Notes under the pieces: model-generated
The model's input: the letters and a program-made list of their open reading frames with translations, nothing else
Told to the model about the DNA's origin: nothing
Database searches by the model: none
Source of the DNA: Tetmemena sp. SeJ-2015
Taxonomy: Eukaryota; Ciliophora; Spirotrichea; Sporadotrichida; Oxytrichidae
Length of the DNA stretch: 30,835 nucleotides
Assembly: GCA_027382625.1 (NCBI GenBank)
Contig: JAJKFJ010023816.1
Span: forward strand, 1-30,835
Reading direction: 5' to 3'
Translations under genes and position numbers: made by a program
Shown: positions 1-10,924 of the stretch, piece by piece
How positions within the stretch are numbered: the stretch's first letter is position 1
Layout of the letters: each line of letters starts with the position of its first letter

Positions 1-2
1 TC

Positions 3-1091
3 AACGGTTCAGTGCAGTGGGACATTTGGTCTATAGTTGCAATCATACTTGAATGCGATATGAAACCAGAGGAATACTACTAGTGTGAAAGTGAAGATGA
101 TGCAATATAATTCGCAACAAGACATTGCAAGATAGACAAGGTATCAGAACCTTTGAAAAAGTTAGTAAACAAATTAATAATCAAGCAACCTATGAAACCT
201 AACACTCAGTATCTGAGAAAGAGGAAGCACTTAAAGGTATAAAATTCAGAGAATATGAGACAGACGTCAAGATCACCTTCCTAGAAGACTTTAGATTGTC
301 TATTTAAGGTTAATATTTAGCATAGTTATTAGAATCAATAAAATATTTAATTATACTCAACTTATTCTATTTTCTTATCATATTAGTACTTTTGTGTTTT
401 GAAACGTTATATTTCAGACATAGATAGTGTGGGAATCCAAAAGATGCGAAGATAATTTCTAAAAATGTATTTTGAAGATCTTAATTTATGGTTTATTTGA
501 CCTCTTAGCAGTTAGTTATTGTGGTAGGACTAAAAGGTATTATTTTCCCGATACTTTAAATTTTGGCATCTTGGCGCTACCTCTTATAGTAATACTGCCT
601 TCACATAGCTATCGGAAGGGGTAACGGACAGCAGCTCTCTAAATCGTTCATTCTCCACATTTATCTATGAACTAACTTGTATCTTACTGGAGCGAATTGA
701 CAAAAAGATGGACAAATTGGTGAGGTAAGCAAAGCCTTTTCGGATTTTAAAATTTTTTTCAGCTTAGATTTCGTTCCATGATTAAATTCTAGAAGAACAA
801 GCTTTACATAAGGTTAAAGTTACATGGCAGAACAGAATAAGAAGCAATAATAGCTTAAGTTGGAGCTACTCCCTGCCATCAGTATTCTTAGTTAACGGAT
901 ATGAGACAGAGAAGTCCAGATTAAGCAGGAAATCAGAAGTGTAGTTGGTGGAACCATATTTAGAGAGGTATAAGTAGATGTTCAAGCAATTAGAACTCAC
1001 AGCTGAGCTTGAGACAACTCAATGGTAACAGAGTGACGAAATAAACTAGCTAGCCTTATATAAATACACTGGCTAGTCGTTGTAAAATTGA
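3..1091 (+). CDS. Protein-kinase-like gene, 3' part (5' end outside window)
   Basis: One frame runs from the window edge to TGA at 1089-1091 if TAA/TAG are Gln. It starts inside a kinase C-lobe: the codons at 18-53 read W-D-I-W-S-I-V-A-I-I-L-E, matching subdomain IX (DxWSxGxxxxE), although the usual Gly is Val. A basic Leu-rich stretch follows (LKKLVNKLIIKQP), as in the end of kinase domains. The rest is a non-catalytic tail; from about 970 it looks helical (YLERYKQMFKQLELTAEL). An in-frame TGA at 498-500 lies in an AT-rich section (about 300-500). That section may be an intron or IES, the TGA may be read through, or the kinase may end there. The ATP-binding and catalytic loops lie upstream of the window, so activity cannot be judged. 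Confidence 0.55.
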
Positions 1092-1763
1092 AAATTATGG
1101 TATCAAACCCTAATTACTTAAAGGGGTATAAAATGGCAATTATTTTAGAGGAAAAATCAATTCAAGATTTTCCATGCGTATTCATCCAATAATTAACTTA
1201 TTAATAAGTATACTTTATTAATTTTAATAAAATTTATTAGCCACCGAGTTTTCATCTGGATTTAAATTCTTTCTCAAAGCTTTCTTGGCATAAAATATTT
1301 CAAAATCAAATATAATGTATACAAAATTATATCAATAAAGAACTCAGAAATTCATATTTTATTATAAAATTTCAGACCTTCTCAAGTTATAGTATTGACA
1401 GAATTAGCAAAATTATTTTTAATAAAAATTATTAAATTTTATTTGTGTATTTAATTGAGAATAGAATTACCTAAAATCTTGAGTGAGGGTATTATATAGA
1501 ATAGCTTGTCTAGTATGAGGATTATTTATTTCATTTAACTCTTTTAAATTTACAAATTAGAAAAATAAATATTTATGAATTTGAAATGAAAATATTAAAT
1601 AAATGGTAAATAAAAAAAGGAATTTTTCAATATCTTTTAATTTTATATGAATTTTTTATCAATTAAAAGTTTAAAAAAATTTAAGCCCTAATTTATACTA
1701 AAATAATATAGGAGTAAGGTTTGAGATGCATCCATTAATTTTAGTATGGTGAGATTCCTTCCC
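1092..1763. other. AT-rich stretch with no gene seen
   Basis: Very AT-rich DNA with no frame of convincing composition on either strand. It lies between the kinase-like gene and the inverted-repeat element. Confidence 0.5.
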
Positions 1764-2289
1764 AATGAATAATCCGAATTACTATTTTGAGATATGAGCA
1801 GTCAAAAATTGAGAAGGACAAAATTTTGCAGTTCAGAAACTAGGAGAGCTATATATCGAGCAGGTATGAATTGTGGTGATTGAGTTATTATATAATGTTA
1901 CGCAATTAGATCATTAAAATAGTTAATTTATGTCTTGGAGGATTCTATATTAGAATTTAAATGTGTGAAATTTATAGATAATTATATCATCTCACTTTCT
2001 TAATAAACTTCTTTAAAGATTAAGTATTTATTTTTTAGTCATGGAACATTATTCTCTCTTATGCATCATATTTTTTATAAAATGATAAAGGAAAGACTTT
2101 AGAGAATAATAAAGATATATTTAATATTTAAATTATTTTTTTAAGTGAATATAAAAATGGCAACCTAAATAATATATCTTGGTACAAACTTTTTTTTCAA
2201 AATTATGATCACCTCCTAATTTCTGAGCTGAAAAGTCCTCCTAATTTTTGGACTGCTCATATCTCAAAATAATGATTCGGATTATTCAT
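1764..2289. mobile_element. MITE-like element with about 80-bp inverted repeats
   Basis: The arm at 1764-1846 is repeated in inverse orientation at 2212-2289. Both contain AATGAATAATCCGAA (one base differs) and the exact block TTTTGAGATATGAGCAGTC, followed by a diverged AAAAATT-GGAC-CTCAGAAA segment. The 365-bp centre is AT-rich and shows no coding frame. Long terminal inverted repeats without a gene fit a non-autonomous DNA transposon or a transposon-derived germline segment. No clear target duplication was found. Confidence 0.6.
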
Positions 2290-2451
2290 ACAAATCTAAT
2301 CTCTCAGAAGACTCTCAAGCTTCGTAATTCAGGGATAAGTAATGAAGAGCATTTTAAATGAAGAGTAATTGGATTTATTATGGTGAGGCTGAAGCGGGGC
2401 AAGATAAATCTGCTTACAAATTAAATCTGCAGAGCTATTGATTAATGACCC

Positions 2452-2520
2452 CTACTCAAGGATAAGCAAGTCCCCCAAATAATACCCTACCCAATGATAA
2501 GCGAGTCCCCAAATTAATAA
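2452..2520. repeat. Two tandem copies of a 35-bp unit
   Basis: A unit beginning CTACTCAAGGATAAGCAAG at 2452 recurs as CTACCCAATGATAAGCGAG at 2487; both are followed by GTCCCC and an AAAT-rich tail. The copies are diverged. The region from 2290 to 2854 otherwise shows no supported gene. Confidence 0.5.
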
Positions 2521-2854
2521 TGAATAAAATTTCTTAGTTCGCTTTGGATCCGATAGGTGAGGTACAAAGGTATTCTGTTTCTCTCTCTTTTGGCGTTTGA
2601 GAATATTAGACTAGATCCCCGGAAATACTTTGCTTTATGATCTTGAAGGTGAATCTCATAAGTATAAGTAAGGTTGATTTAAATAGATTATTCTCATCCA
2701 AATTTATATTCATTGATAAAAATAAATAATTTTGGATGAATAGAAAGACAACCAGATATAGAGAGCTCTGAAATATTATAGATATGGCTTTTAGTAAAAC
2801 TTGATGAGAATTGAGAATTTGATTTAATTAATATATTTCTGATTCCTGAACTGA

Positions 2855-3586
2855 CTGGCAAGAAGGCTACACTCTGGCCACAGAGTGAGTATCAACATTG
2901 AATATGCAAACCACTTTTTCAGCGGCCCATATCCAAGAGATGATGAGCTCCTCTTTAAAAAGCAGAAGGTCAAAAAGCAGAGAGCCGCAGGATGGTTTAG
3001 CTCTCCTAAAGTAGAGCAGGCTCGAAACCTAGGCTAGACCTTTTTGAGTCTATTCTCTTCAGCCTGCAAGCTTGCATAACCTAGTACTCAATCGGCAAGC
3101 CACTCAGCATTTATCAAAGAGAGCAAGAGCTACTTCCTCTCAATTGCAAGGAGTAATTGTAAACCTCCATGTCAAAAACCCCGAGATCTCAGTTTTTTTA
3201 AGCTAAAAGCAGAGCTTGGCATCTGTTCGAGTAGATCACCTTGAAAATATTGTTGGCAGCAATAGATACCTTGTCCTCCTACTCTCACGAAGAATGAGAG
3301 AGCTTGCTGTTATAACCTCGTTGCTGCATCCATTCTTAGATTGTCTTTGCTTCCAAAATTCCTTCAGGAATAAAAGTCTTACCTATCAATAATGAGTTCG
3401 CTCATTGGGAGTATTTACATAGTCACCATAGATCTTGTTAAGTAGCATAAGTGCTCATTAAAATTTTAAGGGGTTTCATAAAGAAATGTGCCGATGTTGC
3501 ACTATTTAAGGATTTTATTAGCCCTTTTATGGCTCAGGATTGCGCTGTTATTATATGCTGCTACTCTTTTATTGGCTATTTTATGA
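2855..3586 (+). CDS. Possible ORF of unknown function with one internal TGA
   Basis: The frame is open from 2855 to TGA at 3242-3244, then continues in the same frame to TGA at 3584-3586. The first part reads like ordinary protein, for example EYANHFFSGPYPRDDELL followed by a Lys-rich run. The last 30 codons form a strongly hydrophobic stretch (LRILLALLWLRIALLLYA) that could be a membrane helix. I recognise no family and no ATG start is obvious. Other plus frames between 3450 and 3830 are also open and Cys-rich, so the reading frame of the right half is uncertain. It could be a decayed gene. Confidence 0.3.
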
Positions 3587-3876
3587 CTTTGCTTTCACTT
3601 TTTTACATTGCTGATATTTTTCCGCTTTTGATGCGTTGCTTTTTCGTTGTATTTGAGCTATTATTGTGCTGTATTTGCGATGTTAATTCTCTGTCATAGC
3701 ACTGCTATAAAACACTTGAGTTCCTTCATCAGGAAAATTAAGAAGCTGAACTGTAGCTGCTACTATGTAAAGTTAGAATTTTTGCTCAGAGTTGAGGTTA
3801 TGTGCTATAACTGCAAGGTATCATTAAATTAGCAGATAGAGTGAAGTCAACATGAGAACTAACAGATCACTTATCT

Positions 3877-4131
3877 TCAACTTATATCAGTCAGAAATGA
3901 GTGGACATAACTTGCTTTGACAGAGTACTCATCGTACTTTGGAGCATGCTCTATCTTTAATTGGTCCTAGCGGAGCAGCTTCTTGTTCTCTCTCAGGAAC
4001 TTCTTGATGTAATCGCAATTGAAATTCTCAGTTTGAAGCAAATAGTAACTTAGTAAAGCATAGGAGGGAGGGAATCTGGCATATCTCAGTTAGATAAACA
4101 TAGATGTCTTAATTGGAGCGGAAACTACAGT
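3877..4131 (-). CDS. Small ORF of unknown function, probably a gene fragment
   Basis: On the minus strand 84 codons are open, ending in TGA at 3877-3879. The composition is convincing: an aromatic Leu/Tyr stretch (LLSYYLLQTENFNCDYIKKF), then a charged helix-like part and a short tail. No family is recognised. The upstream part changes frame near 4100-4200, where another minus frame reads KVGVHKMNCSF, so it is either broken by a frameshift or interrupted by an intron or IES. No start codon can be chosen. Confidence 0.35.
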
Positions 4132-4474
4132 TCATCTTATGGACGCCGACCTTGAAAAGACTATCCTCCAGATTCGACGTCTTCAAGATGTATTGATCAT
4201 GGAGTTACTTTTAATTGTTCGTCATTATTTATTAAATAGTGGCTTGCGATTGAAAAAAATATGATTGCCAACCATGTTTTCTCTTATAGTGATTGTTTGA
4301 TTCAAGTTTTGATTTCCTTAGTTTGAATTTTAATTGCTGTGTGATTAAGAAATTTAATAAGTGAGGTGAAATTAAACTCTATGTTATTATTTGTAGTGGT
4401 ATGTGATTTAGTATTGAGATCTGTGATTAAAAACCCACAAATTACTAAAAAAAAAAAACACAAGAAAAAATAGC

Positions 4475-4500
4475 ACTTTGTGATTATGTAATCACAAAGT
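4475..4500. repeat. Perfect 12-bp inverted repeat (hairpin)
   Basis: The arms ACTTTGTGATTA and TAATCACAAAGT are separated by TG. This sits in AT-rich DNA (4135-4759) where no gene is supported. It has no T-run typical of a bacterial terminator and may be a remnant of a foldback element. Confidence 0.6.
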
Positions 4501-4759
4501 CTAAAAAGATCACAGAACACTCACAAAAAATCACAAAGCTCGAATGAGCAACCCAAATCGTAACCATCTTCATCTAGTAAAATCTTCAATTTTAAAAAAA
4601 TATATAAAATAAAAACTCAGTTAACACTTTGCAAATAGGTTGACTATAGTATAAGAGAACAGATATGTTCTAGCCAGAGTGTTTGGCCTTGCTCGATGAC
4701 AAGCTGAAACTCTCGATCAGAACGGAGGAATCGAGCAGCCCTTTCAGCTACTCATTCTA

Positions 4760-5173
4760 TCAGACGACTTTGGCAGCAGCTGTACTCAACAAGGGGGAGT
4801 AGGCTATCTAATTGAAGCTACACACAGTATTAGGGAAGACTTGGGTTTTAGAACTTCTTGCCTCGTGCTGGAGTGAAAAAGGTTCACCAGTTGCCTGCAA
4901 CGTACTTGAAGAGGTTCTCATATCGTATATGCATTGCTGATTGAAAACTTATGCATAGAATTTCAGATCTACACTATTGCCACTAATTTCAAGGCAAGTA
5001 ACGATCAAGAGATCCTGATTATCGATGAGCTTGATGTAAAAATGATGCAAAAGATTGGCGAAGGCATCACTATTACGGCAAGCTATATGGCCACAGGTAT
5101 TTCGCAGATCTGAAGGCATTCTAGCATAGCGCCTCAGAAAGTTTTGCAAGAGGCAGAGTGCTGCGCAAGCCAT
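4760..5173 (-). CDS. Possible ORF, 137 codons, unknown function
   Basis: The minus-strand frame runs from ATG at 5173 to TGA at 4760-4762 if TAA/TAG are Gln. It starts MACAALCLLQNFLRRYARM and has a fairly hydrophobic first half. No domain is recognised, and the other strand is also partly open, so the case rests on length and composition only. It lies in a GC-richer island (4660-5880). Confidence 0.25.
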
Positions 5174-5265
5174 GGCGAGGCCACTGCCGATAAGATTCGC
5201 TTGCTAATATGAGCTCATCCATGTACTCAAACAACATTAGGAAGGAGAAGTCGTTATTTATATGA

Positions 5266-5880
5266 GAGCGAGAGTAAGGATGGAAAATCTTTGCAAGTTG
5301 CTATTTGAGAGAGCAAGCATTAGCCGCTGATCATTTTAAAAACGAAAGTGAGGTCCAAAAGATGAAGAGGCAAAGGGCGAAGACGGCGAGACCATTTTAG
5401 CAAATGGCGGTCCCGGAGGATAACCTAGAGCTGATCTCAACATGGTGCCCAGAAGTTCTGATACTCTCAAAAAACGGGTGTTATCACTACAACTCCCGAT
5501 TCTGTAGTTGCAAATTATCATTATACCCTACTCGATTGAGACAGAGGCTGCTTGATATCAGAACATGCCGCAGCTCTTAAACGATTTTAGATCTCCTCGG
5601 TATGCTTTCATCCCTCTCAGCTGCCTAAGAATCATATTCTCAGCAGCTTTTGCAATTTGTCAAGCAAGTGAACCGGAGACTTGGAGAAGCAGATGCAACT
5701 GATTTAAAAATGAAAGAAGTAGTGTGTCCTATTCGAGACGATGGCTGCAGCTCAAGACGCAGACTAGATATTGATATTCACAGAAAATTTCAACAGGAGA
5801 TAGGGGCAGAAATTTTAAAGAAGATTGAAAAGTTTGAAAGGTTAGAAGATTAAAATGCGAGATAAATATAAATGGCATGA
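5266..5880 (+). CDS. Possible Cys-containing ORF, unknown function
   Basis: The plus frame is open for 204 codons to TGA at 5878-5880. ATGs in frame are at 5362 and 5403. It contains a Cys cluster (WCPEVL...NGCYHYNSRFCSC) and, near the end, CPIRDDGC followed by a charged helix. The late CP..xxC pattern loosely resembles the TRAF-like finger of the RING genes at 19-25 kb, but this is weak. Between 5358 and 5550 a second plus frame reads as well (KDEEAKGEDGETILANGG), so a frameshifted or decayed gene is likely. Confidence 0.3.
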
Positions 5881-5927
5881 GTTGAGCAAACAAACTTTAG
5901 ATTTCGTAAAAATTAATCGTTCTACTT

Positions 5928-6297
5928 ATTGATTTATCAATTTTTAAAAGCAATACAAGGTCGTTGAGAGGAGGCTGACTCTAGATAAATGTCTCTAGGA
6001 ATGGAGTGGCTGGGAATGCTTGGTGGTTGAAAATAATTTGTAATATTCTAGGTGGAATTTTATTGGAATATAGAATTAATTATAAGTATGTCTTTAATAA
6101 ATTAAAAAAATAAAATTAGCAAATAAAAGTCTGGAATATAGGAATATTATAGTATCAAATAGAATGAAACAATCAGAATCAGGCATGAATGCTTAAGAGT
6201 TGTCCTTAATTAGGGCGTGTAAGTCTTCCAATGTTCCAAAGTGATTATACTCAGAAGTGAGTTTATTTTAGAAAGAGGGAGTGAATTTAATATCTTA
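5928..6297 (+). repeat. Left terminal inverted repeat of the Rep-like element
   Basis: Reverse complement of 7646-8038 with substitutions and small indels. The inner end is GAGGGAGTGAAT at about 6276-6287. Confidence 0.85.
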
Positions 6298-7556
6298 ACA
6301 AATTTCTTAAATAAATACTTATTGGCATTTGCAATAGTACAATCTCCTTGATAGAAATAAGAAGTTTCCCTTGTCAATGAAAGTGTATTCTTGAGTGTTT
6401 GTGTATATTAGGTCACTTATTTCTAATCCTTCGTGCAAGTTGATCTGCGTTCAAAAGGGAAAGTCATCTGGATGTAGTTCTTGCTTATGTGCATCACTAC
6501 AAATGTAACTCAAGTCATGAAACCGCATCTGGCCAGCTCACTCATATATTTTAAAGATGTCTCATTAGAAGTGATCAAAGTAGAGCAGCCCACAAATCGC
6601 TAGCCAGATTCCCCGTGCTTTACATTTAGTATAAATCCTGAGCCCTTTAGTAACCGCTTCATCTTTGCAATGCTCTTTTTTGGGAAGAAGATCAGGCAGT
6701 TGATTTCGTCCAATATGACTAGAGTGGGAAGTATTCCTTCCTGTTTCTAATCCATGCAGAAGTTGTTATCCACTTCCTCTAAATATGACTAAAAGATATA
6801 TTCGAGTAGTATTGTAAGGGAACTTTTACCAGTCCCATTGAGGAAGTGATGCCGGACACATTTCATTTTTGGATTACTCTGCTAAATAATGAAGTTGTAA
6901 ATGACGGCTAACACATCTCTTAGCTGGAATTAGTGGATCACTTCATCTGTAACACATTTAGCTGTTGCTTTTCTAGCAGACTCTAATCGGATTTTTTCCC
7001 AGTATATTACCTACTGCTCTATGTGATCGACTCTCTATTGTTTGATGACACTTCTCTTTTAAAAGAACTTGAATAACCTTTCAACTTCCTTCTGCGGTCA
7101 ATCAGTAACTCAATCATACAAAATAGCCTATATTTCCATTTAAAAGGCCTTGGTAGCTGGAGACTTTGCCTTATCTAATGAGCTGAATTAATTGTTAACA
7201 AATTGAATCGTTTTCCATTTCCTCCTCTGCTATATTTATTTACCACAAAAAAGCTTGACTCTTCTATTGGCAATCAGGCTCCTTTAGAATGCGCTCCGTA
7301 GTTCCGACAAGCATGTTTGCAGAGCAATTTTATTTAAATGCTTCAGAAAGATTCCTGCTACGACTTGAGCTCTAATTCAGAAGTATCACAAAGATCTACT
7401 GCTTATTCTCAGTGAGTTCGAATATCGGGGTCTATTGAATCTCTTCACACTTTCTTTATAGTGATATTAAAGCTACGAAGCTTGGTATGGAATCAAGGCC
7501 ATACTAAGCTGATTTATGAAGGCCTTTTTACTGCTGAAGGACTTAGGATCTTTCAT
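6294..7556 (-). pseudogene. Rep-like superfamily 3 helicase, interrupted by in-frame TGA
   Basis: A single minus frame from ATG at 7556 runs into the left repeat. The helicase motifs are in order. Walker A (GTGKSS) is at 6819-6836 and Walker B (VILDEIN) at 6699-6719. The motif-C core (ITSNE) is at 6561-6575, preceded by a KRLLKGSG...VKHGESG segment as in SF3 helicases of Rep proteins. SF3 enzymes unwind DNA during replication of small viruses and related mobile elements. I do not recognise an HUH nuclease in the first 200 codons, so the N-terminal activity is unknown. Five TGA codons lie in frame (7386-7388, 7377-7379, 7110-7112, 7098-7100, 6510-6512) without any frameshift. Either nonsense mutation has killed it, or TGA is sense here. 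The longest unbroken piece, 6513-7097, holds the helicase core. Confidence 0.72.
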
Positions 7557-7645
7557 TTTATGTTCTATTATAGATTACATATTGCTTCTTTGAGATTACG
7601 AAGGATTGGTTTCATTATCTAGAGTCATTGATGCTTTAAATAATA

Positions 7646-8038
7646 TTTTAATATTCACTCCCTCTTTCTAAAATAAACTCACTTCTGAGTCTAATCAATT
7701 TGGAACATTTGGAAGATTTAAACGCCCTCATTCAGGACAACTCTTAAGTATTCATGCCTGATTCTGATTGTTTCATTCTATTTGATACTAGAATATTCCT
7801 ATATTCAAAGATTGGAATATTCCAATATTCCAGACTTTTATTTGCTAATTTTATGTTTTTAATTTATTGAAGGCGTACTATTAATTAATTCTACATTTAA
7901 TAAAATTCCACCTAGAATATTACAAATTATTTTAAAACACCAAGCATTCCCAGCCATTTCATTCCTAAAGACATTAAGCTAGAGTCTTCTTCCTCTCAAC
8001 GACCTTGTATTTTGTAAAAAAAAAATTGAGAAATCAAT
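7646..8038 (-). repeat. Right terminal inverted repeat of the Rep-like element
   Basis: Reverse complement of 5928-6297. It is slightly longer because of inserted A/T runs near 8016-8026. Confidence 0.85.
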
Positions 8039-8604
8039 GCATATTTGTATAAATTTCAGACGAGCTAGTGGGGATATTTGTGCTTGTGTCATTTTTATTG
8101 AAACTCATCTTAATGGTGGCATAGTATCATTACGATCTCTGTGACTTTATTGATTAAATAAGTTGCATTTTTGATTGGTCTACATTTTTTATGTGTTATT
8201 ATTTATTCTTTGCAGGGTTTTCATTTTTCACAAAATTCCTATATATCCTATATATATAATCACCTATTTTTGCAAATTACTAAATTTTTTTCTTCAGAGA
8301 AACTTAAAAATACATTTAATAAATTAAGTTATTTAAAATTTTACACTTTGTGTGCTTAAACATTTTTTTATTTCTTTTTACTTTTTTTATTTTATTTAAA
8401 TCTTTATCAGAGTTTTCAATAAAATTCTCAAATTCTTTTTAAAATTCCTGAATCTGAAAGAGATCTTGCTAGTCAATTGGAAAAATTATATTATCTTAAT
8501 ATTCATCTCCAAAGGTAAACCACCTAATAGAAATTAATTGAAGCTAATTGCGTAAGTGGTATAAACTAAATACAAGCTTCCAAATATTTCGCTGAATGCA
8601 GTGA
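8039..8604. other. AT-rich spacer, no convincing gene
   Basis: A 62-codon ORF at 8171-8359 is Phe/Tyr/Leu-rich, as expected from AT-rich DNA, and is not supported. The composition changes sharply to GC-richer DNA after about 8600. Confidence 0.5.
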
Positions 8605-10514
8605 TGTAGTAGTAGTAGTAGTAGTATCCTGAACCCATGTAGCGAAATATAATCTTAACCCCAGCCACTGACCCCTTACGAATTAAATTAATTACTAACC
8701 GCTAGTCTTCTTAATTATTTAACAACCACAATTAACAGATGCTGCCAAGCGCCAAGCCAACTTAGCTACTCCGACCACGCTTTTACTGCCTTTACTGCCT
8801 GCCCCCTGTTGAAGCAGTACACCCTCCGTCAGCTCCATCATGATTTCTCACATCCGAAGGTCTGCTAATCCTAATAGTCTACTCAGCCAACTGGGACTCT
8901 TGATTCCATAAGCACGATTGACAGAGATGATAAAATCCAAGACTCTGACCTTAAAACAGATAGCCAAGCCCTGCGCTGGGACCCAGTGGTGCAGCTGCAG
9001 GTCAACCGCTATCACTCCACCCTCGTCTTAGACGACTAGAACCCATTCTTCAAGAACGAGATCATCATTCGTGGACCAATGCATGAGTAAAGGCATAGGC
9101 TAAATAAAATCACCAAGCTTCCAATACTCTAAAGTAAAGAAGCCATGCCTTCTCCTGAAACCACGGTGCCTCAGTTCAAATCAAAGATTGAAGAAATACA
9201 ACAAGCATTACAAGCCGTTGAGGCTAAAAAATTTCGTAGGTTTAATTAAGCAAGCTGTCAAATGAGACCCTACTACACTAAGAGATACATTCGGCCGCAT
9301 CATTGCTACGCTAAACTGAGGAACTCCGGCGGCGACCTGACCTTGAAACGATAGAAATAAGGAAATGCTCAATGCTTTGCCACCTGCCTGATTCTACTCA
9401 TAGCTACCCTAACCTAAATCAACAACTTGGGCATCTGATCACGAGAGTACCAAGGGCGCTTACTCCTCGATATGAGAGAGATTATTCAGTTTTTTGAGCG
9501 TTAGGAGATGCAAGTTCAAGGACCTACGTGAAATAGGAGGATGCGAGATCTGGTGAAGCACATCAAGCTGAAGCTGCAAGAGCAGCGTAGTAGAGATGAT
9601 AAGTAGAAGATTAAAGCCATAGTAACAAGGAGGTTTGATAATCCGTACTTACCGTGTACAAAGCAGCTTGAAGGCGAAAGAAATTCAAGCATGAGTTAAG
9701 TTTAGGGTGTCCAGACAGGCACCATCTCGGCTTTCAATTCACAATTTCCTTAACAGCCATCGAGAACTTGATGCCAAAATGGACGCTGAGGAAGATGTAT
9801 CAAAGACACTTAGTCATATGCCTCTGTAGATTCAGGAGCACAAGCTAAGCGAAAGAGAGTTCGGGGTAGTAAACTATGCTTTCGACGATTCTTTGTTGAT
9901 TCATAAGAGGGCGAAACTGATAAGACAGAATCTGAAGAAATCGTTTAAGTGGAAGTCAAGAAAGCCACATTGTTCTGCCCCTCCTCTTCAATCAGTACTA
10001 AAAGTCTTCGAAAAAGAACTGGATGCGATGAACAAGATGATCATCAACAAGCGGAGCTACTTGCTACGAATGATAGCCGAAGCAACAATGTTGCGGGCAG
10101 GCATGGCTCAGAGCTTGTCTTTGAAGGGACTTTTGCTTGTATGGATCTTTTAAGAGTTTCTCTCAAGCAGCGTAAGGTCACGATTTAAAAGCAGAAAGGG
10201 AAATACTAAGCAGAGCCCTCGGATATGGAACGCTGCATCGAGAATAGCACGTAGGACCTCGTGGGCTTGATGAGGGGAGACGATAAGGATCCTGGGTGGA
10301 TACGAAGACCTGTTGAAATCAATCAGTAAAGCAGTCAAGGACAAGCTCGCGTGGATTGAGTGCGTGGCCTTCAGTCTAAATTGTCTCCACAGATTTAGAA
10401 AGTCATGCGAAGGGAGGCGAAGTATTTGTTCAAGCAGGTATTCAGAAGGTAGCACCGAATATTAAATCCGAACAGCGCTGGCAACCAAAATGAACTGTGA
10501 GAGGAGATCGATCT
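8605..10514 (+). pseudogene. Broken coding tract, unknown germline protein (part 1)
   Basis: A plus frame is open from 8605 to TGA at 9436-9438 (277 codons, TAA/TAG as Gln). It has ordinary protein composition, including HHDFSHP, RWDPVVQLQVNRYH and a helical KIEEIQQALQAVEAKKF. The same frame goes on past TGA at 9436 and 9529. Between about 9720 and 9910 a different frame reads better (ELDAKMDAEEDVSKTLSH), then the first frame resumes to about 10500 (EPSDMERCIENSTQDLVGLM), crossing TGA at 10357 and 10498. Frame changes plus stops indicate a decayed gene, most likely from a mobile element given the neighbours. No family is recognised. Confidence 0.5.
8607..8627. repeat. (GTA)n microsatellite
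   Basis: About six copies of GTA at the left edge of the GC-richer block. Confidence 0.8.
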
Positions 10515-10802
10515 ATGGACTACCGCATCCTACTCAAGTTGGCCTAGCTCTATATTGAGTTCATGCTCGAGGCTGATAAATTCATTCTCGTCAGCGACGA
10601 AGAAGTCCCTACATATGTGGAGGCCTCAATCATCGAGATGGAAAGATTCAAGTCAACTACTATAAAAGAGATAATGAAGGGAACTGATGTGCTGGAGAGG
10701 TGGCATGCCAAGCTGAACACCGCGTGCTACATTGAAAAAAGGGGCCACTCTACAAATTGCCCCCCGCAGAGTGGTGCCAATTGTGTAGATTCTTCGAGAT
10801 GA
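10515..10802 (+). pseudogene. Broken coding tract (part 2), helical segment
   Basis: This frame begins MDYRILLKLAQLYIEFMLEA and ends in TGA at 10800-10802. It reads as a charged helical protein with several Glu/Lys-rich turns. It directly follows part 1 in another frame and probably belongs to the same ancestral protein. Function unknown. Confidence 0.45.
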
Positions 10803-10924
10803 TGATTCTTGAGAATGGTCAAAACTTAGATCTAGATATGAATATTCATCTCCACGCCCACTGATAACTTAAGGTTCCACCCTTCACATACTGTGAATAC
10901 TTTTAAATAATAATTAGTTTCAGG

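Larger units (their letters stand above)
5928..8038. mobile_element. 2.1-kb TIR element carrying a Rep-like SF3 helicase gene
   Basis: Long inverted repeats (5928-6297 and 7646-8038) frame a single minus-strand coding region. The outer ends begin ATTGATTT(A/C)TCAATTTTT, itself partly palindromic. The arms stay alignable over their whole length with small indels, including AATACAAGGTCGTTGAGAGG and CAGAAGTGAGTTTATTTTAG. The layout, one replication-type gene between long TIRs, differs from the DDE transposons elsewhere in the window. No short target duplication is evident. Confidence 0.8.

Noticed and set aside
8171..8359. 62-aa plus ORF
   Set aside because: Phe/Tyr/Leu/Lys composition as expected from AT-rich non-coding DNA, and no neighbours in frame.
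10150..10455. 101-aa minus ORF
   Set aside because: Antisense shadow of a plus-strand Lys/Glu/Gln-rich frame that continues on both sides.
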